From positions 29,532-93,531 of the forward strand of contig NZ_JASAOI010000069.1 in the NCBI RefSeq assembly GCF_029953285.1: DNA of 64,000 nucleotides, written 5' to 3'. Below are positions 16,672-25,455 of the stretch, one piece after another (within the stretch, counting starts at the first letter, position 1; each line of letters opens with the position of its first letter). The notes under the pieces are model-generated. The model saw only the letters and a list, made by a program, of their open reading frames with translations, searched no databases and was not told the DNA's origin. Source of the stretch: Yinghuangia seranimata (GTDB lineage Bacteria; Actinomycetota; Actinomycetes; Streptomycetales; Streptomycetaceae). The position numbers were made by a program, and so were the translations under genes.

Positions 16672-18421
16672 CGCCGCACCGGGCCGGCGCCGCCTGCCGG
16701 CCCGGCTGTTCGCGCTGACCGTGCTGCTGTTCACGCTGCTGGTCGGCGGCGCGGGCGTCGCGTCCGCGCACGCGTCGCTCGACTCGACCGACCCCGCGAA
16801 CGGCAGCACCGTGCCCTCCGCGCCGTCGGTCGTCACGATGCGGTTCAGCGAGGGCGTCGACGCGGCGCTCGGCGGTGTGAAGGTACTCGACCCGACCGGC
16901 AAGCGGGTCGACACCGGCAGCCCCGAGCACGGCGTCGGCGGCCCGTCGACGCTGCGCGTGAAGCTGCAGCCGGGGCTCGGGCCGGGCACGTACACGGTCG
17001 CGTGGCGCGTCGTGTCGGAGGACTCGCACCCGATCTCGGGCGCGTTCACCTTCAACATCGTGCGCGCCTCGGCGGGCGGCGGCGTCGGGATCGACCAGGG
17101 CGGCGACGACACCGTCGGGTTCTTCGACGGACTCGCGCGCGGCGTCGCGTTCGGGACGTTCGCGCTGCTCACCGGATCGGTGCTGTTCCTCGTCGCGCTG
17201 CGGCCCGCCGCGGTCGGCCGGTTCCGGGTGTGGCTGCTGCTGTTCGCGTCCTGGGCGGGGCTGTTGGTCTCCACCGTCGCGGCGCTCATGCTGTACGGGC
17301 CCAAGGCGGCGGGGCTGCCGTTCTCGTCGGCGTTCGACCTGGACGTCCTGCGGACCACCCTGGAGAGCAAGCTCGGCCGCGCGCTGTCCGTGCGCATCCT
17401 CATCCTGGGCGCGGCGGGCGCGCTGCTCGGCTACCTCGTCGCGGTCCTCGGCGAGGCGGGGCGCCGGCGCCGTGCGGTGCTCGGCGGCGCGTGGGCGCTG
17501 CTGTGCGTCGGCATGGCGGCGACGTGGGCCGCGTCCGACCACGCGTCGGTCGGCATGCAGGCGCCGCTCGCGATGAGCGCCGACATCGTGCACCTCGTCG
17601 CGATGGGGTGCTGGCTCGGCGGGCTCGCGGTGCTGCTGGTCCTGCTGTTCGGACCGGACAAGGACGAGGACGGCGAGGAACTGCCCGGCGCGCTCGACGT
17701 CCCGACCGTCGGCTGGTTCTCCAAGGCCGCGATGGTGTGCGTGACCGTGCTCGCGGTGACCGGCGTGTACGCCGGGTGGCGGCAGATCGGGTCGTTCGAC
17801 GCGCTGTTCTCCACGACGTTCGGCCTGCTGCTCATCCTCAAGGTCAACTTCGTCCTGCTGATGATCGCGGCGGCGTGGGTGGCCCGGCGCTGGCTCCAGG
17901 CGCGGCTGCGCGCCAAGGCCGGCGAACGCGCGGGCGAGCCCCTCGCGCGCAAGCGCACGCTGCAACGCGCCGTCGGCACTGAAGCGGTGCTCGCCATCGT
18001 GGTGCTCGCGGTCACGACGGTGCTCGTCAACACCGAGCCCGGGCGCACCGCGCACGAGCGCGAGGAGGCGACCACGTCCCGTACTGTCAGCGTCAGTTCG
18101 CCGTACGACGCGGGCGGTCCGGCCGGCAAGGGCGTCTTCGAGCTCGTCGTCACCCCGGCGCGCGCCGGCGTGAACTCGGTCGACGTGTCCGTGCGCGACC
18201 CGCTGAACAACACGATCGACCCGCCCGAGGTGACGCTGAGCGTCTCCCTGCCCGAGAAGCAGATCGACGGCATCACCGTCGCGCTCCAGCGCACCGGGCC
18301 CGGGCAGTGGAGCGCCCGGGACCTGTCGCTGCCGATGGCCGGGACCTGGAAGTTCTCGGTCTCGGTACGCACCGGGGACTTCGACCGCGCGACCGTCGTC
18401 GTGCCGGTCAAGGTGCGCTGA
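16661..18421 (+). CDS. CopC-CopD fusion copper transport protein
   Basis: 586 aa with three parts. A signal peptide ends in SA before His (VASA-HASLDSTDPANG), giving the N-terminal His ligand of CopC; the second site residues appear in SEDSHPISGAFTF. The CopC domain spans about residues 36-130. A CopD-type membrane domain with 8 or so helices follows (about 150-430), and a soluble extracytoplasmic domain rich in beta strands closes the protein (about 460-586). Fused CopC-CopD is the common actinobacterial form and is thought to import copper for cuproenzymes. The start overlaps the previous gene by 11 bases, so this is an operon member. Confidence 0.9.
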   Translation: MAADAAPGRRRLPARLFALTVLLFTLLVGGAGVASAHASLDSTDPANGSTVPSAPSVVTMRFSEGVDAALGGVKVLDPTGKRVDTGSPEHGVGGPSTLRVKLQPGLGPGTYTVAWRVVSEDSHPISGAFTFNIVRASAGGGVGIDQGGDDTVGFFDGLARGVAFGTFALLTGSVLFLVALRPAAVGRFRVWLLLFASWAGLLVSTVAALMLYGPKAAGLPFSSAFDLDVLRTTLESKLGRALSVRILILGAAGALLGYLVAVLGEAGRRRRAVLGGAWALLCVGMAATWAASDHASVGMQAPLAMSADIVHLVAMGCWLGGLAVLLVLLFGPDKDEDGEELPGALDVPTVGWFSKAAMVCVTVLAVTGVYAGWRQIGSFDALFSTTFGLLLILKVNFVLLMIAAAWVARRWLQARLRAKAGERAGEPLARKRTLQRAVGTEAVLAIVVLAVTTVLVNTEPGRTAHEREEATTSRTVSVSSPYDAGGPAGKGVFELVVTPARAGVNSVDVSVRDPLNNTIDPPEVTLSVSLPEKQIDGITVALQRTGPGQWSARDLSLPMAGTWKFSVSVRTGDFDRATVVVPVKVR

Positions 18422-18464
18422 GCCGGCACCGCGTAGACGAGTCAAGGACACCGAGGGAACCGAG

Positions 18465-19715
18465 ATGGGTACTACCGCACACCAGCCCGAGGGCATCAGC
18501 CGGCGCCGGCTCCTCGGCGTCGCGGGCGCGGCGGGCGCGGGCGGCCTCGTCGTCGGAGCGGCGGGCGGCGCGTTCGGCGCGTCGCTCGCCTCGGACGACA
18601 CCGCGTCCGGGCCCGCGCTCACCGCGCTCGGCGCCACCGCGGTGCCGTTCCACGGCGCGCGGCAGGCCGGGATCACCACGCCCGCGCAGGCCCGCACCGT
18701 GCTGATGGCGTACGACCTCGAACCCGGCGCCGACAAGGCCAAGACCGCCGCGCTCATGCGGCGGTGGTCCGACACGGCCGCCCGCCTCGCGCGCGGCGAA
18801 CGGCCCGACGCCGACGGACAGGTCGGACTCGACGCCGGGCCGTCCTCGCTCACCGTCACCTTCGCGTTCGGGGCGACGCTGTTCGACAAGACCGGCCTCG
18901 CCGACCGTCGGCCGGCCGGGCTCAAGCCGCTCCCCGCGTTCCCCGGCGAGGAGTTGGACCCGGCGCGCGGCGACGGCGACCTGCTCGTCCAGGTGTGCGC
19001 CGACGACGCGCTGGTCTGCTTCCACGCGGTCCGCACCCTGCAGCGGCTGGCCCGCGGCGTGGCACGGGTGCGCTGGCAGATGAACGGCTTCGCCCGCTCC
19101 CCCGGCGCGACGGCCCGGCCCATGACGCACCGCAACCTGATGGGGCAGGTCGACGGCACCAACAACCCCGAGCCCGACGCCCCCGACTTCGACGCCAAGA
19201 TCTTCGTCGCGCCCGACGCCGAACCGGCGTGGCTGCGCGGCGGTTCGTACGTGGTGGTGCGGCGCATCCGGATGCTGCTCGACGACTGGGACGGGCTCGA
19301 CGTCCCCGCCCAGGAGCAGGTCATCGGCCGGAAGAAGGACACGGGCGCGCCGGTCACCGGCGGCGGCGAGCACACGGCCGCCGACTTCGGCCGCCGCGCG
19401 CCGGACGGCACGCTCGCCATCGCGGCGAACGCACACATCCGGGTCTCCGCACCGGAGTTCAACCGCGGGGCGACCATGCTGCGGCGCGGCTACTCGTACC
19501 ACGACGGCTTCCGCCCGGACGGGGCGCCGGACGCGGGCCTGCTGTTCATCGCCTGGCAGAAGGACCCGCTCGACGGGTTCGTGCCGATCCAGCAGAAGCT
19601 GGCCCGGGGAGACGCGCTGTCGCCGTTCGTCCGCCACGAGTCGAGCGGCCTGTTCGCGGCGCCTCCGGGGTGTGCGGAGGGCGGGTACGTGGGCCAGGCG
19701 CTCTTCGAGGGCTGA
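18465..19715 (+). CDS. dtpA: Tat-exported Dyp-type haem peroxidase (DtpA-like)
   Basis: 416 aa. A twin-arginine signal (SRRRLLGVAGAAG, residues 12-24) sends the folded haem protein out of the cell. The family motif GxxDG is present as GQVDGTNNPE, with the proximal haem His in ANAHIRVSAPE and the distal-side Arg in FNRGATMLRRGYSY. DyP peroxidases oxidise dyes, phenolics and other bulky substrates with H2O2. In S. lividans DtpA is encoded beside Sco and ECuC and takes part in the copper pathway that matures GlxA, and the present order reproduces that locus. ATG 18465 follows GAGGGAA. Confidence 0.92.
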   Translation: MGTTAHQPEGISRRRLLGVAGAAGAGGLVVGAAGGAFGASLASDDTASGPALTALGATAVPFHGARQAGITTPAQARTVLMAYDLEPGADKAKTAALMRRWSDTAARLARGERPDADGQVGLDAGPSSLTVTFAFGATLFDKTGLADRRPAGLKPLPAFPGEELDPARGDGDLLVQVCADDALVCFHAVRTLQRLARGVARVRWQMNGFARSPGATARPMTHRNLMGQVDGTNNPEPDAPDFDAKIFVAPDAEPAWLRGGSYVVVRRIRMLLDDWDGLDVPAQEQVIGRKKDTGAPVTGGGEHTAADFGRRAPDGTLAIAANAHIRVSAPEFNRGATMLRRGYSYHDGFRPDGAPDAGLLFIAWQKDPLDGFVPIQQKLARGDALSPFVRHESSGLFAAPPGCAEGGYVGQALFEG

Positions 19716-19721
19716 CGCGCG

Positions 19722-20327
19722 TCAGTCCGTGGGCCACACGGGCGACGGGCCGGCGGCGACGAACGGGCGCCGGTCCTCCGGCACGAACAGCAGCAGCTCA
19801 CGGCCGAGATGCCCGGCCCTGGCCAGGCACAGGCGCGCCTCGCGCACCCGAAGCAGGGCCTCGGCCTGCGGCCGCACTTCAGCGATCCAGCTCGGCGGGG
19901 CGTAGCGGTGGATCAGCTCGGACGCCGGGCCTTCGAGCCACACGCTGACCTCGGCGTCCTCGAGCAGCGCGTCCAGCAGTGCCTCACGCAGCGGACCCCA
20001 GTCGGCCGACTCGGCGTACGCGTAGATGCGCTCGCGCGCGGCCGCGTCGACGGGTGCGCCGGTGGCCAGCGAACGACACCTCGGACAGGCGTCCGGACGC
20101 AGCGGGAAGAAGAAATGCCGGTACACGGTGACCTGCTCCCGCGGAATGCCGCACAGCGTACGGCCGTTGGCCGTCCCGTGCTCGGCACCCGGATCGGCGT
20201 CCGCCCGCGCCGCGGCCCCGGAAGCGCCCATGACGCGCGGCGCACCGGGCGGACGGACCGTGTGGTCGGACCGGGTCATGCCCGCGAGGGTCGCACCTCC
20301 GCCCCCGCGGTGTCGCGTCGAATTCAC
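19722..20327 (-). CDS. hypothetical protein with CxxC motif
   Basis: 201 aa, cytoplasmic. The middle region contains RTLCGIPREQVTVYRHFFF and ACPRCRSLATG, a Cys-His-CxxC arrangement that could bind zinc, followed by a long helical C-terminal part. The first 45 residues are low-complexity. The start is uncertain: GTG 20327 is used, while ATG 20279 (185 aa) has GGAGG but at a long spacing of 16 bases. It ends 6 bases from the end of dtpA, convergent with it. I do not recognise the family. Confidence 0.6.
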   Translation of the reverse strand: MNSTRHRGGGGATLAGMTRSDHTVRPPGAPRVMGASGAAARADADPGAEHGTANGRTLCGIPREQVTVYRHFFFPLRPDACPRCRSLATGAPVDAAARERIYAYAESADWGPLREALLDALLEDAEVSVWLEGPASELIHRYAPPSWIAEVRPQAEALLRVREARLCLARAGHLGRELLLFVPEDRRPFVAAGPSPVWPTD

Positions 20328-20384
20328 GCCCAGCCGACCCGTGTCAGCCGACCACCCGGCCGCGCGAGCCTGTCGGGGCCGCCG

Positions 20385-22034
20385 TCACTCCCGTCCTGGT
20401 GGCGGTGTCCCCCACATGAGGTGGACCCGGTCGTACTCGCCCTTCACGATCGCGGCCTGGTTGTCGAGGCTGTCCGGGTGGTCGGTGCGCCAGTACTCGC
20501 TGTGGCCGTGCGAACCGTCGGTCGTGATGCGGTTGGCGCCGAAGGCGCGGTCGTCCGGGCCGACTCCGGCGATCGGCAACGTGTAGGTGGCCTTGCCGAG
20601 TTCGGGGATCGGGTCGCCGGGCGCGCGGGCCACCCATACGTGGCCCGGGGCGGTGCCGAGCTGGGACGCGTTGTGGACGTGCATGCCGGGGCTGCCCACC
20701 GCGACGATGTCGTCGGCCGCCAAGCCGCCGCGCTTCGCCGCCTCGCCCGCGACGAGGGAGCCGTAGCTGTGGCCGATGACGGTCACGTGGTCCGGTTCGG
20801 TCGCGTCGTGGGCCGCGCGCAGGCCGTCGACGAAGCGGCCGAGCTTGGGGGCGCCCGTTCTCGCGTAGTCGGGGTCGAGGGCGCGTTGCAGGGTGTTGGG
20901 GGCGTCGTAGCCGGTCCAGGCGATGGCGGCGACGTCGCCGTCGGTGCTTCCGGTGCGCGACCACAGGGCCCGCATGCGTTCGACGTCGCGCGGCACGTTG
21001 GCCAGGTCGGCGCCCTTGCCCGGCACGAACACGGCGGTGTGCCGGGCCCGGTCGGGGTCGCCGAGGGCCACGACGGCGGTGCCGTCGCCATCGGGTGAAA
21101 GGGCCAGCAGGTAGGCCGGTGGGGCCGCCTTGCCGTCGGGGATCAGGTCAAGCGACGCGCGCAGCCCCCGCACGGCGGCGAGGCGGGTCTCCAGGTCGCC
21201 GACGGCCTGGATGAACGCGACGCCGGCGCCCCGGGTGCCGCCGGTGACCGCGTCGAGCTTGGCTCGCTCAGCGGCGAGCCGCTCGCCGAGCCCGGCCTCG
21301 GCGGCGGCCAGCACAAGGCGGTTCGCCCGGTCGCGCACGTGCGCCGGGAGGCCGTCGAGCGCGCCGAGCGCCTCGGGGCAGCCGGCCAGGTAGCGCCGGC
21401 GGTCGCGCTCGGACAGCCCCGCCCACCACGCGGCGACCTCCTGCGGCCCGCCCTTGGGGATCGCGGACGCGTCGACACTCGCCAGCGCGGCGACCATCGC
21501 GCTGTCCGCGGCCGCGTCGGCCATCGCGTCGAGCCCGGGCCGCACACTGTCGGCCGCGAGCCGGCGGACGCCGTCGCCGAGCAGTTCGTCGGCCTCGCTC
21601 GCGCGGACGAGCACGGCGGCGATGTCGGCGGAGATCCGCGCCGCGTGCTCCGCGTCGGCGGAGTGGGCGGGTTCGCATGCCCGGGCCCGCACCGCGCCGT
21701 CGTCGCCGACCGCGAGGCCGCCCTGTGCGGCTTCGGCGAGCAGCGCCGTCAGAACGGCCTGCGCCGACCGCAGTTCGCTGACGGCCGCCTCCACGAGCGG
21801 TGCCACGCCGCAGGCTTCCTGCGCGGCGGCCCGTAACGCCGTGTCCTGTGCTTCGAGTTGCCGGAACGCTGCGTCGGCGTCGGCGCCCGCCCAGCCGGTG
21901 GCAAGCAGCGGGCCCGCGACCGTCGACGCGGCGGTGCTGCCTCCCTGGTCCAGCGCCGTGGACAGCCGGGCCCATTCGTCGGCCGCGCTCTCCCAGCGGT
22001 TGAACTGGGCGTCGCGCAGCGCGGGCAGGGTCAC
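20385..22034 (-). CDS. WXG-type N-terminus fused to alpha/beta hydrolase (DUF1023-like)
   Basis: 549 aa. Residues 1-230 are long helices; the first helical hairpin carries a WxG motif (ATGWAGADADAAF) with spacing as in WXG100 proteins. The C-terminal 250 residues are an alpha/beta hydrolase of DUF1023 type: nucleophile elbow GHSYGS (HVTVIGHSYGSLV), strand VVALGDPDRARHTAVFVPG and a late catalytic His in DGSHGHSEYW. No signal peptide. It starts 8 bases after the small WXG gene, with GTGAGG before GTG 22034 (GTG 22037 also possible). This pair resembles type VII secretion substrates, but no ESX core genes are in the window. Substrate unknown. Confidence 0.72.
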   Translation of the reverse strand: MTLPALRDAQFNRWESAADEWARLSTALDQGGSTAASTVAGPLLATGWAGADADAAFRQLEAQDTALRAAAQEACGVAPLVEAAVSELRSAQAVLTALLAEAAQGGLAVGDDGAVRARACEPAHSADAEHAARISADIAAVLVRASEADELLGDGVRRLAADSVRPGLDAMADAAADSAMVAALASVDASAIPKGGPQEVAAWWAGLSERDRRRYLAGCPEALGALDGLPAHVRDRANRLVLAAAEAGLGERLAAERAKLDAVTGGTRGAGVAFIQAVGDLETRLAAVRGLRASLDLIPDGKAAPPAYLLALSPDGDGTAVVALGDPDRARHTAVFVPGKGADLANVPRDVERMRALWSRTGSTDGDVAAIAWTGYDAPNTLQRALDPDYARTGAPKLGRFVDGLRAAHDATEPDHVTVIGHSYGSLVAGEAAKRGGLAADDIVAVGSPGMHVHNASQLGTAPGHVWVARAPGDPIPELGKATYTLPIAGVGPDDRAFGANRITTDGSHGHSEYWRTDHPDSLDNQAAIVKGEYDRVHLMWGTPPPGRE

Positions 22035-22044
22035 CACCGCCGCC

Positions 22045-22338
22045 TCACCCCGCCCCGGCGCGGAACGGCTCGGCGACCGCGTGGTCGGTCTCGACATCGC
22101 GCCGCGCGGTGGCGCCGAGACCGTCGGCGGTGCGCCCGTACGCCACGCCGACCTCGGCGAGCCGGCCGCGCCAGGACGCGGCGACCTCGACCAGCGCGTC
22201 GGAGAAGGCGAAGCCGGGGCACCCGGTCGCGGCGGCGTCGGCGCTGGCCGCGACCTCGTCGGCGAGCCGCGGCAGCTCGGCGGCGAGCTTCCGCGCGCCG
22301 GCTGACGCGCTGTGCAGGGCGGCGGGATCGACGCGCAT
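22045..22338 (-). CDS. small WXG100-like protein
   Basis: 97 aa, almost fully helical, with a central SWRGRLAEVG (WxG) between two helices, as in the ESAT-6/WXG100 superfamily. Length matches the roughly 100 aa of that family. ATG 22338 follows GGAGG with good spacing, and a longer frame to 22407 is not needed. The next gene downstream encodes a WXG/hydrolase protein and starts 8 bases past this stop, so the two are cotranscribed and probably interact, perhaps as an exported helix-bundle pair. No type VII secretion ATPase is visible nearby. Confidence 0.7.
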   Translation of the reverse strand: MRVDPAALHSASAGARKLAAELPRLADEVAASADAAATGCPGFAFSDALVEVAASWRGRLAEVGVAYGRTADGLGATARRDVETDHAVAEPFRAGAG

Positions 22339-22456
22339 GATGGGTCCTCCGGGGTTCGCGGGCGGTTGAGTGATCCGCTTCGACGCTAAGCCCGGCCGGC
22401 CGAACACACCGGTCGGTTGGCATGAGATTCACCGGATCGGATGGTCAACAGCCGGT

Positions 22457-22510
22457 TTATCCACAGGATTTCCCCAGCACAGGGCCGGTTTTCCACAGAC
22501 CTGTGGATGA
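22457..22510. promoter_or_regulatory. cluster of three DnaA boxes
   Basis: TTATCCACA at 22457-22465 (the exact consensus 9-mer), TTTTCCACA at 22489-22497 and TCATCCACA on the minus strand at 22502-22510. Their inward-facing arrangement within 54 bases, in the intergenic space upstream of the WXG pair, is unlikely by chance in a very GC-rich genome. It could titrate DnaA or put the WXG operon under DnaA control. Confidence 0.72.
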
Positions 22511-22533
22511 AGAGTCCGGCAACTCACAGGCAC

Positions 22534-23313
22534 TTAGCGGCTGTTGGCGGCACTACGGGTGATTTGGCCTCTTCCGACCAGTTCGAGGAGAACCGCGATG
22601 GCGATCGACTCGGTCGCCAACAAGCCGATCAGGACGAAGAGTTGCACGGCCCCGGCGGCGGCGGGCGAAGCCCCGCCGAGCAGCATGCCGACGAAAGCGC
22701 CCGGCAGCGTCACGAGTCCGACGGTACGGGTCTGGTCGAGCGCCGGGATGAGCGCGCCCGCCGCGACCGGCCGGCAGATCTCCAGGCGGGCCTCCCGGTC
22801 CATGAGCCCCAGCGACAGCGCGGCCTCGACCTCGCCGCGCCGCACCGTGAGCTCTTCCAGCGCCCGCCGCCCCGCGAGCACCGTCGCGGTCATCGCCCCG
22901 CCGATCAGGATGCCCGCGACAGGGATGAGGACGAGGCCGTCGAACGGCACCAGCCGGGTGACCATCAGCAGCGTCAGCACCGGCAGCGTCCCGGCGAGCA
23001 GCGGCACCGCGGCCCACGGCCGCCACGGCACGCCGGTGATACGGCCCGACGCGGTCGCGGCGGCCACGCCGTACATGACGAGGACGAACAGCAGCGTCGC
23101 CCACCAGTGGTGCACCACCTGCCCGATGACCAGCGCGACCACCAGCAGCTGCACGGCGGCCCGCACCCCGGCGACCAGCACCTCGCGTCCGTGCCCCAGG
23201 TGCGCGAGCGCCGCGACGAGGAACGCCGCGAGCAGCAGGACGGCGATGACGACCCCGAGCGTCGGCGTGACGGGAAGCAGCGACGCGGCGACCGTGATCG
23301 TCGGGTGGGTCAT
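22534..23313 (-). CDS. FetB/UPF0014-type ABC transporter permease, no ATPase partner nearby
   Basis: 259 aa with about 7 hydrophobic segments; the family blocks are visible: RAAVQLLVVALVIG, LEELTVRRGEVEAALSLG and the QTRTVGLVTLPGAFVGMLLGG stretch conserved in UPF0014 (YbbM/FetB). In E. coli FetA-FetB is linked to iron homeostasis and oxidative stress resistance. The FetA-type ATPase is not adjacent: the neighbours are the WXG pair and pheA. ATG 23313 is used since the frame upstream lacks family similarity; the ribosome binding site is poor. Metal specificity here is unproven. Confidence 0.8.
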   Translation of the reverse strand: MTHPTITVAASLLPVTPTLGVVIAVLLLAAFLVAALAHLGHGREVLVAGVRAAVQLLVVALVIGQVVHHWWATLLFVLVMYGVAAATASGRITGVPWRPWAAVPLLAGTLPVLTLLMVTRLVPFDGLVLIPVAGILIGGAMTATVLAGRRALEELTVRRGEVEAALSLGLMDREARLEICRPVAAGALIPALDQTRTVGLVTLPGAFVGMLLGGASPAAAGAVQLFVLIGLLATESIAIAVLLELVGRGQITRSAANSR

Positions 23314-23443
23314 GGAGACGACGCTAGGCGCTGGGAACGCGAGCACGCTGAGGGCCACGCCGCGGCACGCGGCAGGGCCGGGTTCCCGATACGACGATCA
23401 CACATGCCGTTCCCTCCCGTCGCACGCGGCTACAGTGGCCGAC

Positions 23444-24391
23444 ATGTCAGCCTCGCGTACACCGGTCGGTGCCCCCCGTTGGAGCTACCTCGGGCCGGAG
23501 GGCACCTTTACCGAGGCGGCGTTGCGCACGCTGCCGGGAGCCGAGGCGGTCGACACGATTCCCATGGCCTCGGTGCCGGCCGCGCTCGACATGGTGCGGC
23601 GGGGCGACGCCGACGCGGCCGTGGTGCCGTTGGAGAACTCGGTCGAGGGCTCGGTCTCCGTCACGCTCGACGAGCTGGCGACCGGCGAACCGCTGATCAT
23701 CGAGCGGGAGATCCTGCTGCCCATCTCGTTCGCGCTGCTGGTCCGCCCCGGCACGGCGATGGAGGACGTCAAGACGGTCTCCAGCCACTCGCACGCGCAG
23801 CCGCAGGTGCGCCGCTGGCTGGCCGCGAACCTGCCCGACTCGCACTGGTTCTCCTCCGCGTCCAACGCCGACGCCGCACGCCTGGTCCAGGAGGGCCGCT
23901 ACGACGCCGCGCTCGCGGGCGAGTTCGCCGCCGCGCGCTACGGCCTCACGCCGCTGGTCACCGACATCCACGACGTCGAGGGCGCGGTGACCCGGTTCGT
24001 GATGGTGCGCCGCCCGGGCGTCGTCGACGCTCCGACCGGGGCCGACCGCACGTCGGTGGCGGCCTTCATCGTCGACGACCACGCGGGCGCCCTGCTGGAG
24101 ATCCTGCAGGAGTTCGCGGTGCGGGGTGTCAACCTGGACCACATCCAGTCGCGCCCCACCGGCGACGGCCTCGGCCACTACTTCTTCGCGATCGACGCCG
24201 AGGGGCACATCGCGGACGCGCGGGTCGGCGAGGCGCTGATGGGTCTGCGCCGGGTGTGCGCCGCGGTGCGGTTCCTCGGCTCGTACCCGCGCGCCGACGG
24301 GGCCCGCCCGCAGGTGCGGCGCGGCACGTCGGACGCCGAGTTCGAGGACGCCGCCGCGTGGCTGGACCGCTGCCGGCGCGGCGAGGACTGA
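23444..24391 (+). CDS. pheA: prephenate dehydratase
   Basis: 315 aa. Converts prephenate to phenylpyruvate in phenylalanine synthesis. The catalytic domain (residues 10-190) has YLGPEGTFTEAAL, VVPLENSVEGSV and the catalytic TRF motif (EGAVTRFVMV). The C-terminal ACT domain (about 205-285) has GALLEILQEFAVRGVNLDHI and QSRP, the ESRP-type phenylalanine-feedback motif, so the enzyme is probably Phe-inhibited. TACAGT at 23431-23436 lies 7 bases before the ATG, consistent with a leaderless mRNA. In Streptomyces serS usually follows pheA; here a convergent deacetylase gene follows at once. Confidence 0.95.
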   Translation: MSASRTPVGAPRWSYLGPEGTFTEAALRTLPGAEAVDTIPMASVPAALDMVRRGDADAAVVPLENSVEGSVSVTLDELATGEPLIIEREILLPISFALLVRPGTAMEDVKTVSSHSHAQPQVRRWLAANLPDSHWFSSASNADAARLVQEGRYDAALAGEFAAARYGLTPLVTDIHDVEGAVTRFVMVRRPGVVDAPTGADRTSVAAFIVDDHAGALLEILQEFAVRGVNLDHIQSRPTGDGLGHYFFAIDAEGHIADARVGEALMGLRRVCAAVRFLGSYPRADGARPQVRRGTSDAEFEDAAAWLDRCRRGED

Positions 24392-24410
24392 CCCGGTCGG
24401 CCCGGTCCCC

Positions 24411-25286
24411 TCAGCCCGGGTAGTCGAAGCTGTAGCCCTGCTGGACGAGCCAGGGCAGGAGCCGGGCGAGTGCGGCGACGCTCTGCGAGCGTTCGCCGCC
24501 CCCGTCGTGCATCAGGACGACGCCGCCCGGCCGCAGCTGGCGCTGCACGGTGGCGACGATGGTGTCGACGCCCTTGCGCTCCCAGTCGCGGCTGTCGACC
24601 GACCAGTCGAGGGGCTTCATGCCGTAGCCGACGGCGACCTTCTTGATGGCGCTCGACCACCCTCCGCCGGGGGCGCGGAACCACTCGAGCTCCGCGTCCG
24701 GGGCGGCGGCGAGGATGGCGTCGCGGGCGCCGCCGATCTGCTTGCGGACCTGGTCCTCGGGCATGCGGGCGAGGCGTTCGTCGTGGGTCTCGGTGTGGTC
24801 GCACAGGCGGTGTCCCTTGGCGACGATCTTCCGTACCAGCGCGGGGTACGCGCGGGCCTGCTCGCCGACGACGCAGAACGTGGCCTTGACGCCGTACCTG
24901 TCGAGCAGGTCGAGGATCTTCGGGGTCCACTCCGCACTCGGCCCGTCGTCGAACGTGAGCGCGACGCGTCGGCCGGAGCCCGCGGTGCTGCGAACGAGCG
25001 TGTCCGAGACCGGGGGACGGGCCTGGGGTCCGACGGTCGAAGGGGACGGCGCGGCGGACGAGGCGGGAGCCGACGTGGACTCGGCCGCGCCGCCGCCCTG
25101 CGGCGGCACTTCGCGCCCCAGATGGGGGTTCGGGGCGGCGCGCGGTCCGCCGTCGGACGGCGGTGACGCCGACGAGGTGCGGGGGTCGGCACTCCCGCCC
25201 TGCATCGAGCAGCCGATCGCGGTCAGTGCGAGGACCGCGAGCAGGGCGACGAGCGGGTGTGCGGGGTGGCGGCGCGTCTCCGACAC
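24411..25286 (-). CDS. lipoprotein polysaccharide deacetylase (NodB domain)
   Basis: 291 aa. An N-terminal signal with a lipobox-like TAIGC (C26) is followed by a Ser/Pro/Ala linker (30-95) and a NodB domain with all five motifs: TFDDGP, HTETHDE, RAPGG, the DWSVDSRDW block and LMHDGG. The metal-binding Asp-His-His set is intact. Such enzymes de-N-acetylate peptidoglycan or chitin-like polymers at the cell surface. GTG 25286 has AGGAGGAGG upstream, which settles the start. It converges on pheA with a 19-bp gap. Substrate unknown. Confidence 0.88.
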   Translation of the reverse strand: MSETRRHPAHPLVALLAVLALTAIGCSMQGGSADPRTSSASPPSDGGPRAAPNPHLGREVPPQGGGAAESTSAPASSAAPSPSTVGPQARPPVSDTLVRSTAGSGRRVALTFDDGPSAEWTPKILDLLDRYGVKATFCVVGEQARAYPALVRKIVAKGHRLCDHTETHDERLARMPEDQVRKQIGGARDAILAAAPDAELEWFRAPGGGWSSAIKKVAVGYGMKPLDWSVDSRDWERKGVDTIVATVQRQLRPGGVVLMHDGGGERSQSVAALARLLPWLVQQGYSFDYPG

Positions 25287-25455
25287 ACGGGCCTCCTCCT
25301 GGCTGGGGGGAGTTGCGGCCGATGACGAGACGACCGTCGTCCACCCTGACACACAGAACGGGCAAATCGTCTGATTTTCCGACGTTTTGCTGTTCGTGGC
25401 GCCCCGACGGCCGCCGGACGGGAGCACGTGCGCGGAGGCGGCCGCACCGCCCGCG

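Noticed and set aside
16511..19477. Long minus-strand frame across copC-copD and dtpA
   Set aside because: Both plus-strand genes have full motif sets and ribosome binding sites.
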